Assembly: GCA_025362915.1 (NCBI GenBank) | Contig: JANYEU010000153.1 | Coordinates: 1 to 40,533, forward strand | Reading direction: 5' to 3' | DNA length: 40,533 nt | Origin: Chitinophagaceae bacterium | GTDB lineage: Bacteria; Bacteroidota; Bacteroidia; Chitinophagales; Chitinophagaceae | Shown: positions 15,997 through 23,548 of the stretch, piece after piece | How the letters are laid out: each line of letters begins with the position of its first letter | How positions within the stretch are numbered: the first letter of the stretch is position 1 | The notes under the pieces: model-generated | Seen by the model: only the letters and a program-made list of their open reading frames with translations | What the model was told of the DNA's origin: nothing | Database searches by the model: none | Program-made: the position numbers and the translations under genes

Positions 15997-16836
15997 ATGT
16001 TAGAAGGGAGTTTTATTTTCAAATCGTTCAATATATTCTATCGCACGTCGGGTAGCGGTGTGCCTTTGGTTCTGTTGCATGGCTTTGGCGAGGATGGAAC
16101 GGTGTGGCACAATCAGGTAGAAGCTTTACAGTCTGATGCCTTTATAATTACACCAGACTTTCCTGGTTCGGGGAAATCTGTCCTTAACCCGGAAGATTTT
16201 ACGGAAGAAAATACCCAGTTATTGGATTCCATCGAGCTGTATGCCGATGCCATTGAGGCGTTGTTGCATCACCTCAATATTACCCATTGCACCATGCTTG
16301 GGCATAGCATGGGCGGATATGTTGCCCTTGCCTTTGCCCAAAAATACCCTCATCTATTAAAAGCATTCGGTCTTATTCATTCCACATCCTTCGCCGATAC
16401 CGATGAGAAAAAAGAGAACCGGCGGAGAGGCATTGCACTGATGGAAGCGCATGGTGGTTATAGTTTTTTGAAGAATACCATCCCTAACCTGTTCACGGCA
16501 ACATTTAAAAAGGACTTTCCAATAGAAGTGGATGGACTGATAGAAAAGGCCAAGGGCTTCCAGACAAAATCGTTACAATCGTATTACCGAGCCATGATTA
16601 ATAGACCAGATAGAACTAATATATTGAAGGAAGCCACAGTGCCGGTACTTATCATAGCCGGAGACCAAGATAGTATAATACCGCTAAACGATTCCTTATT
16701 ACAGTCTCACCAACCCAATATCTGCCAGATAAATGTATTAAAAAACACTGCGCACATGGGCATGTGGGAAGCTGCCGACCAAATGAATGAATGTATAGCT
16801 GCTTTTTTGGAATTGGTAGATGAGGTTGGTGAATAA
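15997..16836 (+). CDS. Alpha/beta hydrolase
   Basis: A 279-residue soluble hydrolase. Seen: oxyanion loop LLHGFGEDGTVW, nucleophile elbow GHSMGGY with S104, an acid in AGDQDSIIP (D223 or D225), and H253 in NTAHMGMWE, giving a complete Ser-Asp-His triad. A helical lid lies at about 130-210. There is no signal peptide. The family covers esterases, C-C hydrolases and haloperoxidase-like enzymes, so the substrate cannot be named. It follows lnt by 177 bp across the inverted repeat and is probably its own unit. Confidence 0.85.
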   Translation: MLEGSFIFKSFNIFYRTSGSGVPLVLLHGFGEDGTVWHNQVEALQSDAFIITPDFPGSGKSVLNPEDFTEENTQLLDSIELYADAIEALLHHLNITHCTMLGHSMGGYVALAFAQKYPHLLKAFGLIHSTSFADTDEKKENRRRGIALMEAHGGYSFLKNTIPNLFTATFKKDFPIEVDGLIEKAKGFQTKSLQSYYRAMINRPDRTNILKEATVPVLIIAGDQDSIIPLNDSLLQSHQPNICQINVLKNTAHMGMWEAADQMNECIAAFLELVDEVGE

Positions 16837-16867
16837 TAATCCTGTGAGGAGTTCTTTGCTTTCGGCG

Positions 16868-16954
16868 TGTCATCCCGACGATAGGAGGGAACTAACTTTA
16901 CTATAAAACATCTTGCCTATGTTCGGTTAGTTCCCTCCTATCGTCGGGATGACA
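16868..16954. repeat. Perfect 29-bp inverted repeat
   Basis: Left arm 16868-16896 (begins TGTCATCCCGACGATAGGAG) and right arm 16926-16954 are exact complements with a 29-nt loop. It is more GC-rich than its surroundings, has no T-tract and carries no gene, so it looks like a mobile or REP/MITE-like palindrome rather than a terminator. Confidence 0.85.
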
Positions 16955-17212
16955 TGTGAGGACGCTATTTTTTCCTTAACAACGTTTATTATCCACAATC
17001 CCCCCCCTCTCCAAATATTTATTTTCCTCCCAGCACAATATAAGAAACCGTCCTGCGTTTTAATAGTAGGGATTTCCCTGAAACACCAAATAAATCAAAA
17101 GGGATTTAATGGCTCGCGTCAAAAACGATTATTAAATGAGGAGGATGGCACCCCCGCTTCACCACGATAATCACCAACAACAATATGAAAAACAATCGCA
17201 CTTCTTCACCTG
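16955..17212. other. Gene-free spacer
   Basis: AT-rich DNA with C-runs (e.g. CCCCCCCTC near 17000). An open plus-strand frame here has unlikely composition and no start context. No RNA or regulatory site is recognised. Confidence 0.4.
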
Positions 17213-17376
17213 TAATCTTATTGCCGAAGGCTTAAAAAAAGTTTTTTACCCTTGGAATTTCAGCAGCATAGCTTAAAAACTATTTTTTATGCCCGGAATT
17301 TCAGCAGCATAGCATAAAAACATTTTTTTACGCATGGAATTTCAACGGCATAGCAAAAAAACTTTTTTTCAGGGAA
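17213..17376. repeat. Tandem 41-bp A/T hairpin repeats, about four copies
   Basis: Units start at 17254, 17295 and 17336, exactly 41 bp apart, each beginning GGAATTTCA(G/A)C(A/G)GCATAGC and then an A-run and a T-run that can pair (e.g. GCATAAAAAC with TTTTTTACGC). A diverged unit precedes at 17213-17253. The array ends about 90 bp upstream of ATG 17466. Confidence 0.85.
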
Positions 17377-17465
17377 GGGGCTTCATTGCATCACACAAAT
17401 CAAACATTTACAAGCCTAATCTTCAAAAAATTGTCTTTTATTGTTATCATTATTAAATAAAAAAA

Positions 17466-18440
17466 ATGAAAAATACATTGTTTATGGAATTCTTTTCCAA
17501 TCAGTTTAATGTAAAGCGTATCATCGATTCACGCTTGCAAACCTTTGCCCGCTTTGTTATTGCCGCATTGACATTGAGCAATCCCCTAGGCATTTTTGAC
17601 GACGCAATCCTCGCACTCACCAATGCGTACAGCACCTATTTTGGAGATTACAATGCAAAGTCTATCGACAAATCTGACGCTTCTGGCTACACTGTTGGCC
17701 AAAAGGAAGCCATTCAGGCATTCATAGACGGTGTTCATGCAGATTATAATTTAATCGCTTCTAAATTTTCGAAGGGTTCTCTGATTTACAAGCAGTTTTT
17801 CCCGAAAGGACTAACCGAGTTTAACAATGTTACACTAGGGAATATCTTGCAACTGGCACACCGAATGGCGGTGAAGGCAAACCAGTACAAAACCCAACTT
17901 GGCGGCGCACCTTTTGCAGCAAGATATGCCACCTTCGAAACAGATATTACTAACACAATGGGAACTCAAACAACCAGCAATACGACTGTGAAAACATCTA
18001 TAGGCACGGTGAAAACCAGCCGGTTACCTGTGGAAAATGCGCTGATGACGGCGATGTTTTCGGTAGGGAAACAATTTTTTCCAGATGTAACCAAGTGTCT
18101 TACTTATTTTGACTTTAGCCTATTGTATGGCGATGGTACCAACCCAATAGTGGAGAAATCAGGTTTGGTATTGGCGCATACCACGCTTTTGTGCATTGGC
18201 GATTTGATTGTGCCGAAAAGTATTTTTACCCTGAAGAATAAATCAGATTTGCCGCAACAATATTTTGGCGCACACGTGCTTAATGGAGTAATGGTTGGAA
18301 TTTTGATTGATGTGCCCGCACATACGGAAAAAGAAGTTGCTTATGCCGGGTTTGGATCGGCAGATATGCTTTTTTTGTACATAAAAAATGATACTGACTT
18401 TGCAGGCAAATGGGAAGTGAGTATGGTGATGGGAAAGTAA
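17466..18440 (+). CDS. Hypothetical protein, 324 aa, helical N-terminal and beta C-terminal part
   Basis: I do not recognise a named family. The N-terminal two thirds look helical (residues about 10-170, with FARFVIAALTLSNP and GQKEAIQAFIDGVHADYNLIASKF). The C-terminal third looks beta-rich (FTLKNKSDLPQQYFG, GVMVGILIDVPAHTEKEVAYAG, MLFLYIKND). There is no clear signal peptide. The overall plan, a helical bundle followed by a small beta-sandwich, is broadly like the gene at 38313-39302, but I see no convincing residue-by-residue similarity. It stands alone between repeat-rich spacers. ATG 17466 is used; ATG 17484 is possible. Confidence 0.7.
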   Translation: MKNTLFMEFFSNQFNVKRIIDSRLQTFARFVIAALTLSNPLGIFDDAILALTNAYSTYFGDYNAKSIDKSDASGYTVGQKEAIQAFIDGVHADYNLIASKFSKGSLIYKQFFPKGLTEFNNVTLGNILQLAHRMAVKANQYKTQLGGAPFAARYATFETDITNTMGTQTTSNTTVKTSIGTVKTSRLPVENALMTAMFSVGKQFFPDVTKCLTYFDFSLLYGDGTNPIVEKSGLVLAHTTLLCIGDLIVPKSIFTLKNKSDLPQQYFGAHVLNGVMVGILIDVPAHTEKEVAYAGFGSADMLFLYIKNDTDFAGKWEVSMVMGK

Positions 18441-18460
18441 GGAAAAGTTGTAGGTATTAG

Positions 18461-18500
18461 GTTGTAAGTAATAAGTGAAACAAAACTTATTACTTACAAC
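18461..18500. repeat. Perfect 16-bp inverted repeat
   Basis: GTTGTAAGTAATAAGT (18461-18476) and its exact complement (18485-18500) with an 8-nt loop. The words continue outward imperfectly on both sides (18446-18540). It lies between convergent genes and could act as a transcript-end hairpin, though without a clean T-tract. Confidence 0.8.
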
Positions 18501-18514
18501 TTACAACTTAATAC

Positions 18515-18715
18515 TTAATACTTATTACTTTTTGACATAGAAATCACTGCGTTTAATTCAGCTAAAAAAACAGAAGCCTCTTGTTGGTTGCGGATTGCTT
18601 TAGTAAGGCTATCTTGTGTACGAGGCGAATTTGTATTGGTGGTACGGGTCTTTTTGGAGGATAGCTTAGCCATCTCCATAATTTCATTGATTTTATTTTG
18701 TACCTTTTCATTCAT
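18515..18715 (-). CDS. Small hypothetical protein, 66 aa
   Basis: A small basic, helical-looking protein (NEKVQNKINEIMEMAKLSS, then a Thr/Asn-rich linker and a second helix RNQQEASVFLAELNAVISM). There is no signal peptide or known motif. ATG at 18713-18715 is preceded on the minus strand by TAAATTTG (18721-18728), a TAnnTTTG match so close to the start that the transcript would be nearly leaderless; no matching upstream box is seen. It follows the broken DUF6934-like gene on the same strand by 35 bp. Probably real but unproven. Confidence 0.5.
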   Translation of the reverse strand: MNEKVQNKINEIMEMAKLSSKKTRTTNTNSPRTQDSLTKAIRNQQEASVFLAELNAVISMSKSNKY

Positions 18716-18750
18716 GCTTACAAATTTAGCTGTAATAAAAACATTATCAG

Positions 18751-19292
18751 TTAATTCTTTAAATGAAACATATAATATCTGTATAAATCTGAAGAAACCC
18801 GGTTGTAATTAAATAATTCTGGCTTGGGTTTAAAAAAGGCAGAACCATCATCCGTAACTTCAATGTTTCCATTTCTTAACAATCTCACATACCAATCAAC
18901 ACCAATTGCAACAAAATAATCACTCAAATATTTTTTGTTTGTTTGAAATATCCTGTGGTATAAATAGGCTCTTGCATCATTGGATCCATCAATACCAACG
19001 GTTACAGAATCATTTGCCCGAAGAAAGACTAGCGCAAATAAAAGTATCGTAGAGAAAACTTTGTTTTTGTTTAAATGATTAATTTTTATCTGGTCATTTA
19101 TTTCTCCATTGGTTTTTGTGGGCCGAAAGCAAGATTAAAAACATTTGGTAGCAAAGGATCTCCGAGAGAAGATATTACAATCTTTATGAGAATATTTTTG
19201 TCTATTCCAATGGGAGAATTGAATGACATTGACAATAAGTCGTCTGCAATATCAATAGGTGTGAACGTATTTTCTAAATCAATTTTAATCAT
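18751..19292 (-). pseudogene. DUF6934-like gene with one frameshift
   Basis: On the minus strand, translation from ATG 19290-19292 reads through LPNVFNLAFGPQKPMEK and stops. Shifting by one base gives a continuous second part: TNGEINDQIKINHLNKNKVF, then STILLFALVFLRANDSVTVG, IDGSNDARAYLYHRIFQTNK and a tail ending YRYYMFHLKN before TAA 18751-18753. Together they match what I recall of the DUF6934 family of Bacteroidota: NLAFG, a KV(F/L)ST segment, and GSxxARxxLY. The total of 542 nt is one short of 181 codons. The break is at a run of five T on the plus strand (19113-19117). The second part has no start codon of its own, which supports one gene. Function of the family is unknown. Confidence 0.7.
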
Positions 19293-19381
19293 GATTGATA
19301 TAATTCGTTCGAATATAGTACGTTAACTGCCAAAGAAATAATCACTGTTTACTTCTTACTATTTACTGATAACTGATTTCT

Positions 19382-19389
19382 TATCTTTG
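19382..19389 (+). promoter_or_regulatory. Candidate -7 box before the amidotransferase-like gene
   Basis: TATCTTTG matches TAnnTTTG, 33 bp before ATG 19423. No clear TTTG partner lies 19-21 nt upstream. Confidence 0.35.
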
Positions 19390-19422
19390 ACAATAGAATA
19401 ACCACAAATTTTATCAAATAAA

Positions 19423-20121
19423 ATGAAGCCTAGAATGACAATTGGTATAACAGACTCGAGAAAATATGACGATTACCGTAATTGGATAGCCAATGCAGGA
19501 TTGGACATTAATATTGAATGTTTATCGTACAAATTGGATAATCTGGACTTGGTGGCTGAGTGCAGCGGTATTATTTTAACGGGCGGGCAGGATGTGCATC
19601 CATTATTATATAATAAACCCGAGTATTTGGATGTATTGGATACTGCACAGATTGATGGGGAAAGGGATGCGTTTGAAATGAAGGTGATAGCGGCTGCATT
19701 GGCATTGCGTAAACCTATCTTGGGTATTTGCCGAGGGCTTCAGATTGCTAACGTGTATTTTGGCGGTACATTGATAGTTGATATTCCTACGGTTAAATAT
19801 AGCGATAAACACGGCAAGATAGATGGGCAAGACCAACGCCATGAAGTGGAATTGGAATTGGGAAGCTTGATAAATACTATTACGAGGCTATATACGGGAA
19901 CGGTTAATTCTGCACACCACCAATCTGCCGATGAAATAGGGGAGGGGCTGGTTGCCTCTGCTTTTTCGGATAACAATATTGTAGAAGCGTTAGAATATGA
20001 GCATCCCGAAGGAAAACCGTGGTTATTATTGGTGCAATGGCATCCGGAACGCATCAGCGATGATGAATATTTCTCTCTTTCAATAAGAAAAGCCTTTCTG
20101 GATAGTTGCCTATCAGAATAG
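19423..20121 (+). CDS. Class I glutamine amidotransferase-like hydrolase (peptidase C26 type)
   Basis: A 232-residue cytoplasmic protein. Seen: GIILTGGQDVHPLLY, the nucleophile elbow GICRGLQ with C103, AHHQ (about 164-167), and WHPE with H207 and E209, completing the Cys-His-Glu triad. This set is that of the gamma-glutamyl hydrolase/PuuD-like C26 family, which cleaves gamma-glutamyl amides such as gamma-glutamyl-GABA. There is no synthase partner nearby, so it is a stand-alone hydrolase rather than a subunit. It converges with the GH5 gene, with 7 bp between stops. The exact substrate is not known. Confidence 0.88.
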   Translation: MKPRMTIGITDSRKYDDYRNWIANAGLDINIECLSYKLDNLDLVAECSGIILTGGQDVHPLLYNKPEYLDVLDTAQIDGERDAFEMKVIAAALALRKPILGICRGLQIANVYFGGTLIVDIPTVKYSDKHGKIDGQDQRHEVELELGSLINTITRLYTGTVNSAHHQSADEIGEGLVASAFSDNNIVEALEYEHPEGKPWLLLVQWHPERISDDEYFSLSIRKAFLDSCLSE

Positions 20122-20128
20122 AAGGAAT

Positions 20129-21169
20129 TTATTTGCTGGCAACATTACTTTTAGGAGCAGGCAGGTATTTATCCAGTATTTTCATCTGGGGCTTGTCCAT
20201 TCCATTAGTAGGTTCTACAGAAAGGGCGTAATCATTCCACCACGGGCCGGCTGCCCAATAAGTTACATTTACACCATTCTTGGTAGCATAACTAAGGAAG
20301 TTATCCATCACTTCCATCCATTTTTTATCTGCCGGAACACCAAATTCTCCAATCATCCCCTTTTTATTATGCTTTCTTAGCCAACGTACAAAGGGTTTCA
20401 ATCGCTCCACACCAATATTGCTGGTTATCCTGCCTTCATAATCATTATTGTATCGGCCAGAATGGTCATAATCAAAATAGCAGTGTGCATCGTAAATTAT
20501 CTTATCCGCCTTGTCTTTTAGCTTCCGCAATTTATTGTTTTCTTCTCTCCAGTCGGCAGAAAAAGAACTATTCTCGCCATCTACTATTATAAATGGTATG
20601 GCATCAACTTCCCTAATGCCATCTATCGCACTTTGCGCAGCCTTACGCCACCTGCGCCCAAAAATGCCACGCGGCTCATTCATGATGTCATAACCATATA
20701 TATTATTGTATGATTGGAATGTGGTGGCCATTTTTTTCCAGAAATCCTTGTAATTATCATTGGTTAAGTGGCGGCTATTCAATTCATACTGCGTACCATT
20801 AATATTATATACCGCAAAGTTTTGCAAAGTGAGTATTACCTTAATATGTAAGGAATCGCAATTGACTATAAACTCCTTCATCCTATTTATCTCCGCAGTA
20901 TCCAGTTCGCCGCCAATGGTACGCTGTACCCTTTCCCATTTAAAAGGTAAGGTAATAGGATTGAATCCCTTTGCGGCAAAATAGGTAAGTTCATCCTTAT
21001 TGGGATATATATAGTCTGTATTAAGCTTGCCAGGCAGTTGATTTTCGCCAAACTCGGCACCGCACAGCACGATACCTACATTTGATGGGCCACTCTTAAT
21101 AATAGAAGTGCTTACGCACGCCGAAAGAAAAAAGAAGGGAATAATAATAAATTTGCGTGCTAGATTCAT
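20129..21169 (-). CDS. GH5-family glycoside hydrolase, lipoprotein
   Basis: Start chosen at ATG 21167-21169 (MNLARKFIIIPFFFLSAC), which gives a proper lipoprotein signal with lipobox LSAC; an upstream ATG at 21202 would add 11 residues before it. The 346-residue product has the GH5 (beta/alpha)8 pattern: PFKWERVQ, the acid/base Glu in DIMNEPRG, a Tyr/His segment YDAHCYFDYDHSG, and the nucleophile Glu in MIGEFGVPA. GH5 enzymes cut beta-1,4-glucans, mannans and related polymers with retention. It is probably exported and membrane-anchored. No other polysaccharide-utilisation genes (susC/susD) are adjacent. It is divergent from rpsJ. Confidence 0.9.
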   Translation of the reverse strand: MNLARKFIIIPFFFLSACVSTSIIKSGPSNVGIVLCGAEFGENQLPGKLNTDYIYPNKDELTYFAAKGFNPITLPFKWERVQRTIGGELDTAEINRMKEFIVNCDSLHIKVILTLQNFAVYNINGTQYELNSRHLTNDNYKDFWKKMATTFQSYNNIYGYDIMNEPRGIFGRRWRKAAQSAIDGIREVDAIPFIIVDGENSSFSADWREENNKLRKLKDKADKIIYDAHCYFDYDHSGRYNNDYEGRITSNIGVERLKPFVRWLRKHNKKGMIGEFGVPADKKWMEVMDNFLSYATKNGVNVTYWAAGPWWNDYALSVEPTNGMDKPQMKILDKYLPAPKSNVASK

Positions 21170-21270
21170 AAGCGTACGATTAAATAATGCTGCAATATCC
21201 ATGAATATGATGAGAAATAGGTATAAATAGTAGGTGCAAGAAAAAAAATAAAAAATATTTTAGATAAATG

Positions 21271-21301
21271 TTTGTCAATTCAAATCATACCCCTACATTT
21301 G
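21271..21301 (+). promoter_or_regulatory. Promoter of the S10-spc operon
   Basis: TTTG (21271-21274), 19 nt, TACATTTG (21294-21301): a full match to the Bacteroidota consensus. Transcription would start near 21307, leaving a leader of about 25 nt before rpsJ. This also rules out the in-frame ATG at 21268 as the start. Confidence 0.82.
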
Positions 21302-21330
21302 CACTCCCATTTGAAACAGGGGTAAAGAAT

Positions 21331-21636
21331 ATGTCACAGCGAATTAGAATTAAATTGCAATCTTACGATCACAACTTGGTAGATAAGTCTGCTGAGAAAA
21401 TTGTTAAAACAGTACGTAGCACTGGAGCGGTTGTAACTGGACCAATTCCTTTACCAACACACAAAAGAATTTTTACTGTTCTTCGTTCTCCTCACGTAAA
21501 CAAGAAGAGTCGCGAACAGTTTCAATTGGCAACGCACAAAAGATTACTCGATATATACACATCCTCTTCTAAAACTGTTGACGCTCTAAGTAAATTAGAT
21601 TTGCCTTCAGGAGTAGAAGTAGAGATTAAGGCATAA
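21331..21636 (+). CDS. rpsJ: Ribosomal protein S10 (uS10)
   Basis: 101 residues, MSQRIRIKLQSYDHNLVDKS to GVEVEIKA; full-length S10 of the 30S head. The conserved PLPTHKRIFTVLRSPHVNKKSREQF block is present. The start at 21331 is supported by family length and by the promoter at 21271-21301 lying upstream of it. First gene of the cluster; the upstream neighbour is the divergent GH5 gene, not fusA. Confidence 0.98.
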   Translation: MSQRIRIKLQSYDHNLVDKSAEKIVKTVRSTGAVVTGPIPLPTHKRIFTVLRSPHVNKKSREQFQLATHKRLLDIYTSSSKTVDALSKLDLPSGVEVEIKA

Positions 21637-21897
21637 TCGAGCATTAAAAGATAAATTATCATCTCTCAATTTGCACAGGCAGAAAAAAGAGCGCTGATTT
21701 AACTAAATACTCCTCACTAGCAATAAATGAGGATTAAATATGAACAGGCCCTTCGAGGTTTGTTTACTCCCGGTACTTCCACTTCAAATTCTAACAAATT
21801 TGGAAACAAAGGAAAAGGTCGGTAGCAAACAGAGGATTGAATTTCGATTTTATTATCGGAATGTCCTGAACACCTTAAGCGGGGCATAACCGCAAAA
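21637..21897 (+). promoter_or_regulatory. Long rpsJ-rplC leader region, possible cis-regulatory RNA
   Basis: This 261-nt gap is about three times longer than any other in the cluster. It carries no plausible gene. It contains CCTCA/TGAGG (about 21714-21734) and a hairpin GCGG/CCGC (21879-21882, 21890-21893) that ends 4 nt before the first rplC ATG. A role in autoregulation of the operon is inferred from position and length only. Confidence 0.4.
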
Positions 21898-22518
21898 ATG
21901 ATGAAAGGTATTATTGGAAAGAAAATTGGGATGACAAGCATATTTGCCGCAGATGGTAAACAAACAGCTTGTACGATCATCGAAGCAGCACCAAACACTG
22001 TTACACAAGTTAAGACTACCGAAATAGACGGTTACACTGCAGTACAACTCGCAGTTGTTGACAAGAAAGAAAAGCACACTACCAAAGCAGAACTTAACCA
22101 CTACGCCAAAGCGCAAACTGCTCCAAAAAGATTTGTAAAAGAATTCCGCAATTACTCAATAGAAAAGAATCTTGGTGAAACTGTATCGTTAGATATATTT
22201 TCTGAAGGTGATACTGTTGAAATTATAGGCACAACCAAAGGAAAGGGTTTTCAAGGTGTTGTAAAAAGACACGGATTCTCTGGTGTTGGTGAAGCTACCC
22301 ACGGACAACATGACCGTTCAAGGGCTCCGGGTTCGTTGGGTGGATCTTCTTATCCTTCCCGTGTATTCAAAGGATTAAGGATGGCTGGCCGTATGGGTGG
22401 TGACAGGGTTAAAATGAAAGGACTTAAGGTTGTTAAGATTTTCCCTGAAAAGAACTACATTCTTGTAAGCGGTTCAGTACCAGGTCATAACGGTTCAATC
22501 GTATTAATCCAAAAGTAA
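21898..22518 (+). CDS. rplC: Ribosomal protein L3 (uL3)
   Basis: 206 residues, MMKGIIGKKIGMT to IVLIQK. The conserved loop ATHGQHDRSRAPGSLGG, which reaches toward the peptidyl-transferase centre and carries the often-methylated Gln, is intact. Two ATG codons in tandem start the gene. 22 bp before rplD. Confidence 0.98.
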   Translation: MMKGIIGKKIGMTSIFAADGKQTACTIIEAAPNTVTQVKTTEIDGYTAVQLAVVDKKEKHTTKAELNHYAKAQTAPKRFVKEFRNYSIEKNLGETVSLDIFSEGDTVEIIGTTKGKGFQGVVKRHGFSGVGEATHGQHDRSRAPGSLGGSSYPSRVFKGLRMAGRMGGDRVKMKGLKVVKIFPEKNYILVSGSVPGHNGSIVLIQK

Positions 22519-22540
22519 TCACAGATAATTATTTCGAAAG

Positions 22541-23179
22541 ATGCAAGTTGATGTTTTAAATATAGAAGGTAAGAAGACAGGCAGGACGGTAGAGTTGCCA
22601 GAAGATATTTTTGGTATCGAGCCTAATGACCACGTAATATACTTGGCTGTTAAACAATATTTAGCTGCTGGACGTGCAGGTACCCACAAGGTTAAGACAC
22701 GTGCTGAAGTTAAGGGTTCAAGCCGCAAACTACACAAACAAAAAGGTACTGGTGGTGCTCGTAAGGGTAATATCCGTAATCCTCTATACAAGGGTGGTGG
22801 TACAATATTCGGCCCTAAACCTCACAAATACGATTTGAAAATTAATCGTAAGGTGAAGGATTTAGCTAAAATATCTGCGCTTAGCTATAAGGCGAAGGAT
22901 GCTGCAATTGTTGTGGTAGAAGATATAAACTTCGATGCTCCAAAAACAAAACAAGCTGTAGGAATACTTAGCAGTTTGAATGTTGCTGATAAGAAGACCA
23001 TCATTGTTTTGTCTGAATACAATGATAGCTTATATCTAAGCACTCGTAATGTTCCAAATATCACCACTACAATGTTGGCTGATGTTAATACTTACGACAT
23101 AATGAACGCTGACGTATTAGTTTTCACTGAAAGCGCTGTTAATATATTTTCTGATGATCAAATTGTCGCAGAAGCATAA
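22541..23179 (+). CDS. rplD: Ribosomal protein L4 (uL4)
   Basis: 212 residues. The tunnel-lining extended loop (KVKTRAEVKGSSRKLHKQKG, then TGGARKGNIRNPLYKGGGTI) is present. In E. coli L4 also represses the S10 operon; whether it does so here is unknown. 24 bp before rplW. Confidence 0.98.
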   Translation: MQVDVLNIEGKKTGRTVELPEDIFGIEPNDHVIYLAVKQYLAAGRAGTHKVKTRAEVKGSSRKLHKQKGTGGARKGNIRNPLYKGGGTIFGPKPHKYDLKINRKVKDLAKISALSYKAKDAAIVVVEDINFDAPKTKQAVGILSSLNVADKKTIIVLSEYNDSLYLSTRNVPNITTTMLADVNTYDIMNADVLVFTESAVNIFSDDQIVAEA

Positions 23180-23203
23180 TTTTAAAGGTATAATAGATAC
23201 AAA

Positions 23204-23506
23204 ATGAAACTTACTGAAGTATTGGTTAAACCAATTTTAACAGAAAAAGCAAACATACAGCAAGAAAAATTGCGTACGTACACTTTTAAAGTTGACAAAA
23301 GGTCCAACAAACTAGAGATAAAAAAAGCAGTTGAGGAATTTTATAGTGTAAAGGTTGCAGATGTTAAAACTGCTGTTGCACCAGGAAAAAACAAATCAAA
23401 GCGTACAAAAAGTGGCGGTATTACTGTAGGTATCAGACCTTCATATAAGAAAGCTTTTGTTACTGTGGCTGAAGGTGAGACAATAGATTTATATACAAAT
23501 TTCTAA
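23204..23506 (+). CDS. rplW: Ribosomal protein L23 (uL23)
   Basis: 100 residues with the L23 signature EKANIQQEKLRTYTFKVDKR and EVEFYSVKV-like segment (VEEFYSVKVADVKT). It sits at the tunnel exit and is the docking site for trigger factor and SRP. Followed by a hairpin and rplB. Confidence 0.97.
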   Translation: MKLTEVLVKPILTEKANIQQEKLRTYTFKVDKRSNKLEIKKAVEEFYSVKVADVKTAVAPGKNKSKRTKSGGITVGIRPSYKKAFVTVAEGETIDLYTNF

Positions 23507-23508
23507 CT

Positions 23509-23535
23509 ATAGCATCGGGGCTGATAAACCCGTAA
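23509..23535 (+). promoter_or_regulatory. Intercistronic hairpin before rplB
   Basis: ATAGC, then CGGG (23516-23519) and CCCG (23529-23532) around a loop GCTGATAAA, then TAA. The whole block resembles 30943-30966 before rplO. Confidence 0.6.
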
Positions 23536-23548
23536 AACGAACAAGAAA

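Noticed and set aside
16868..16954. 29-bp palindrome as an intrinsic terminator of the hydrolase gene
   Set aside because: Loop of 29 nt and no T-tract on either strand.
16949..17170. 73-residue plus-strand frame after the 29-bp palindrome
   Set aside because: Begins inside the palindrome arm, proline- and isoleucine-rich without pattern, no start context.
17213..17376. Possible CRISPR array
   Set aside because: Units are contiguous 41-bp tandem copies with no unique spacers, and no cas genes are near. The same holds for 3617-3762.
18588..18812. 74-residue plus-strand frame
   Set aside because: Opposite the better-supported small minus-strand ORF and the tail of the DUF6934-like gene.
21268..21330. 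Longer N-terminus for rpsJ from ATG 21268
   Set aside because: It would start upstream of the consensus promoter and add 21 residues not found in S10.
21717..21998. 93-residue minus-strand frame over the rpsJ-rplC gap
   Set aside because: Overlaps the start of rplC on the other strand and has no recognisable family.
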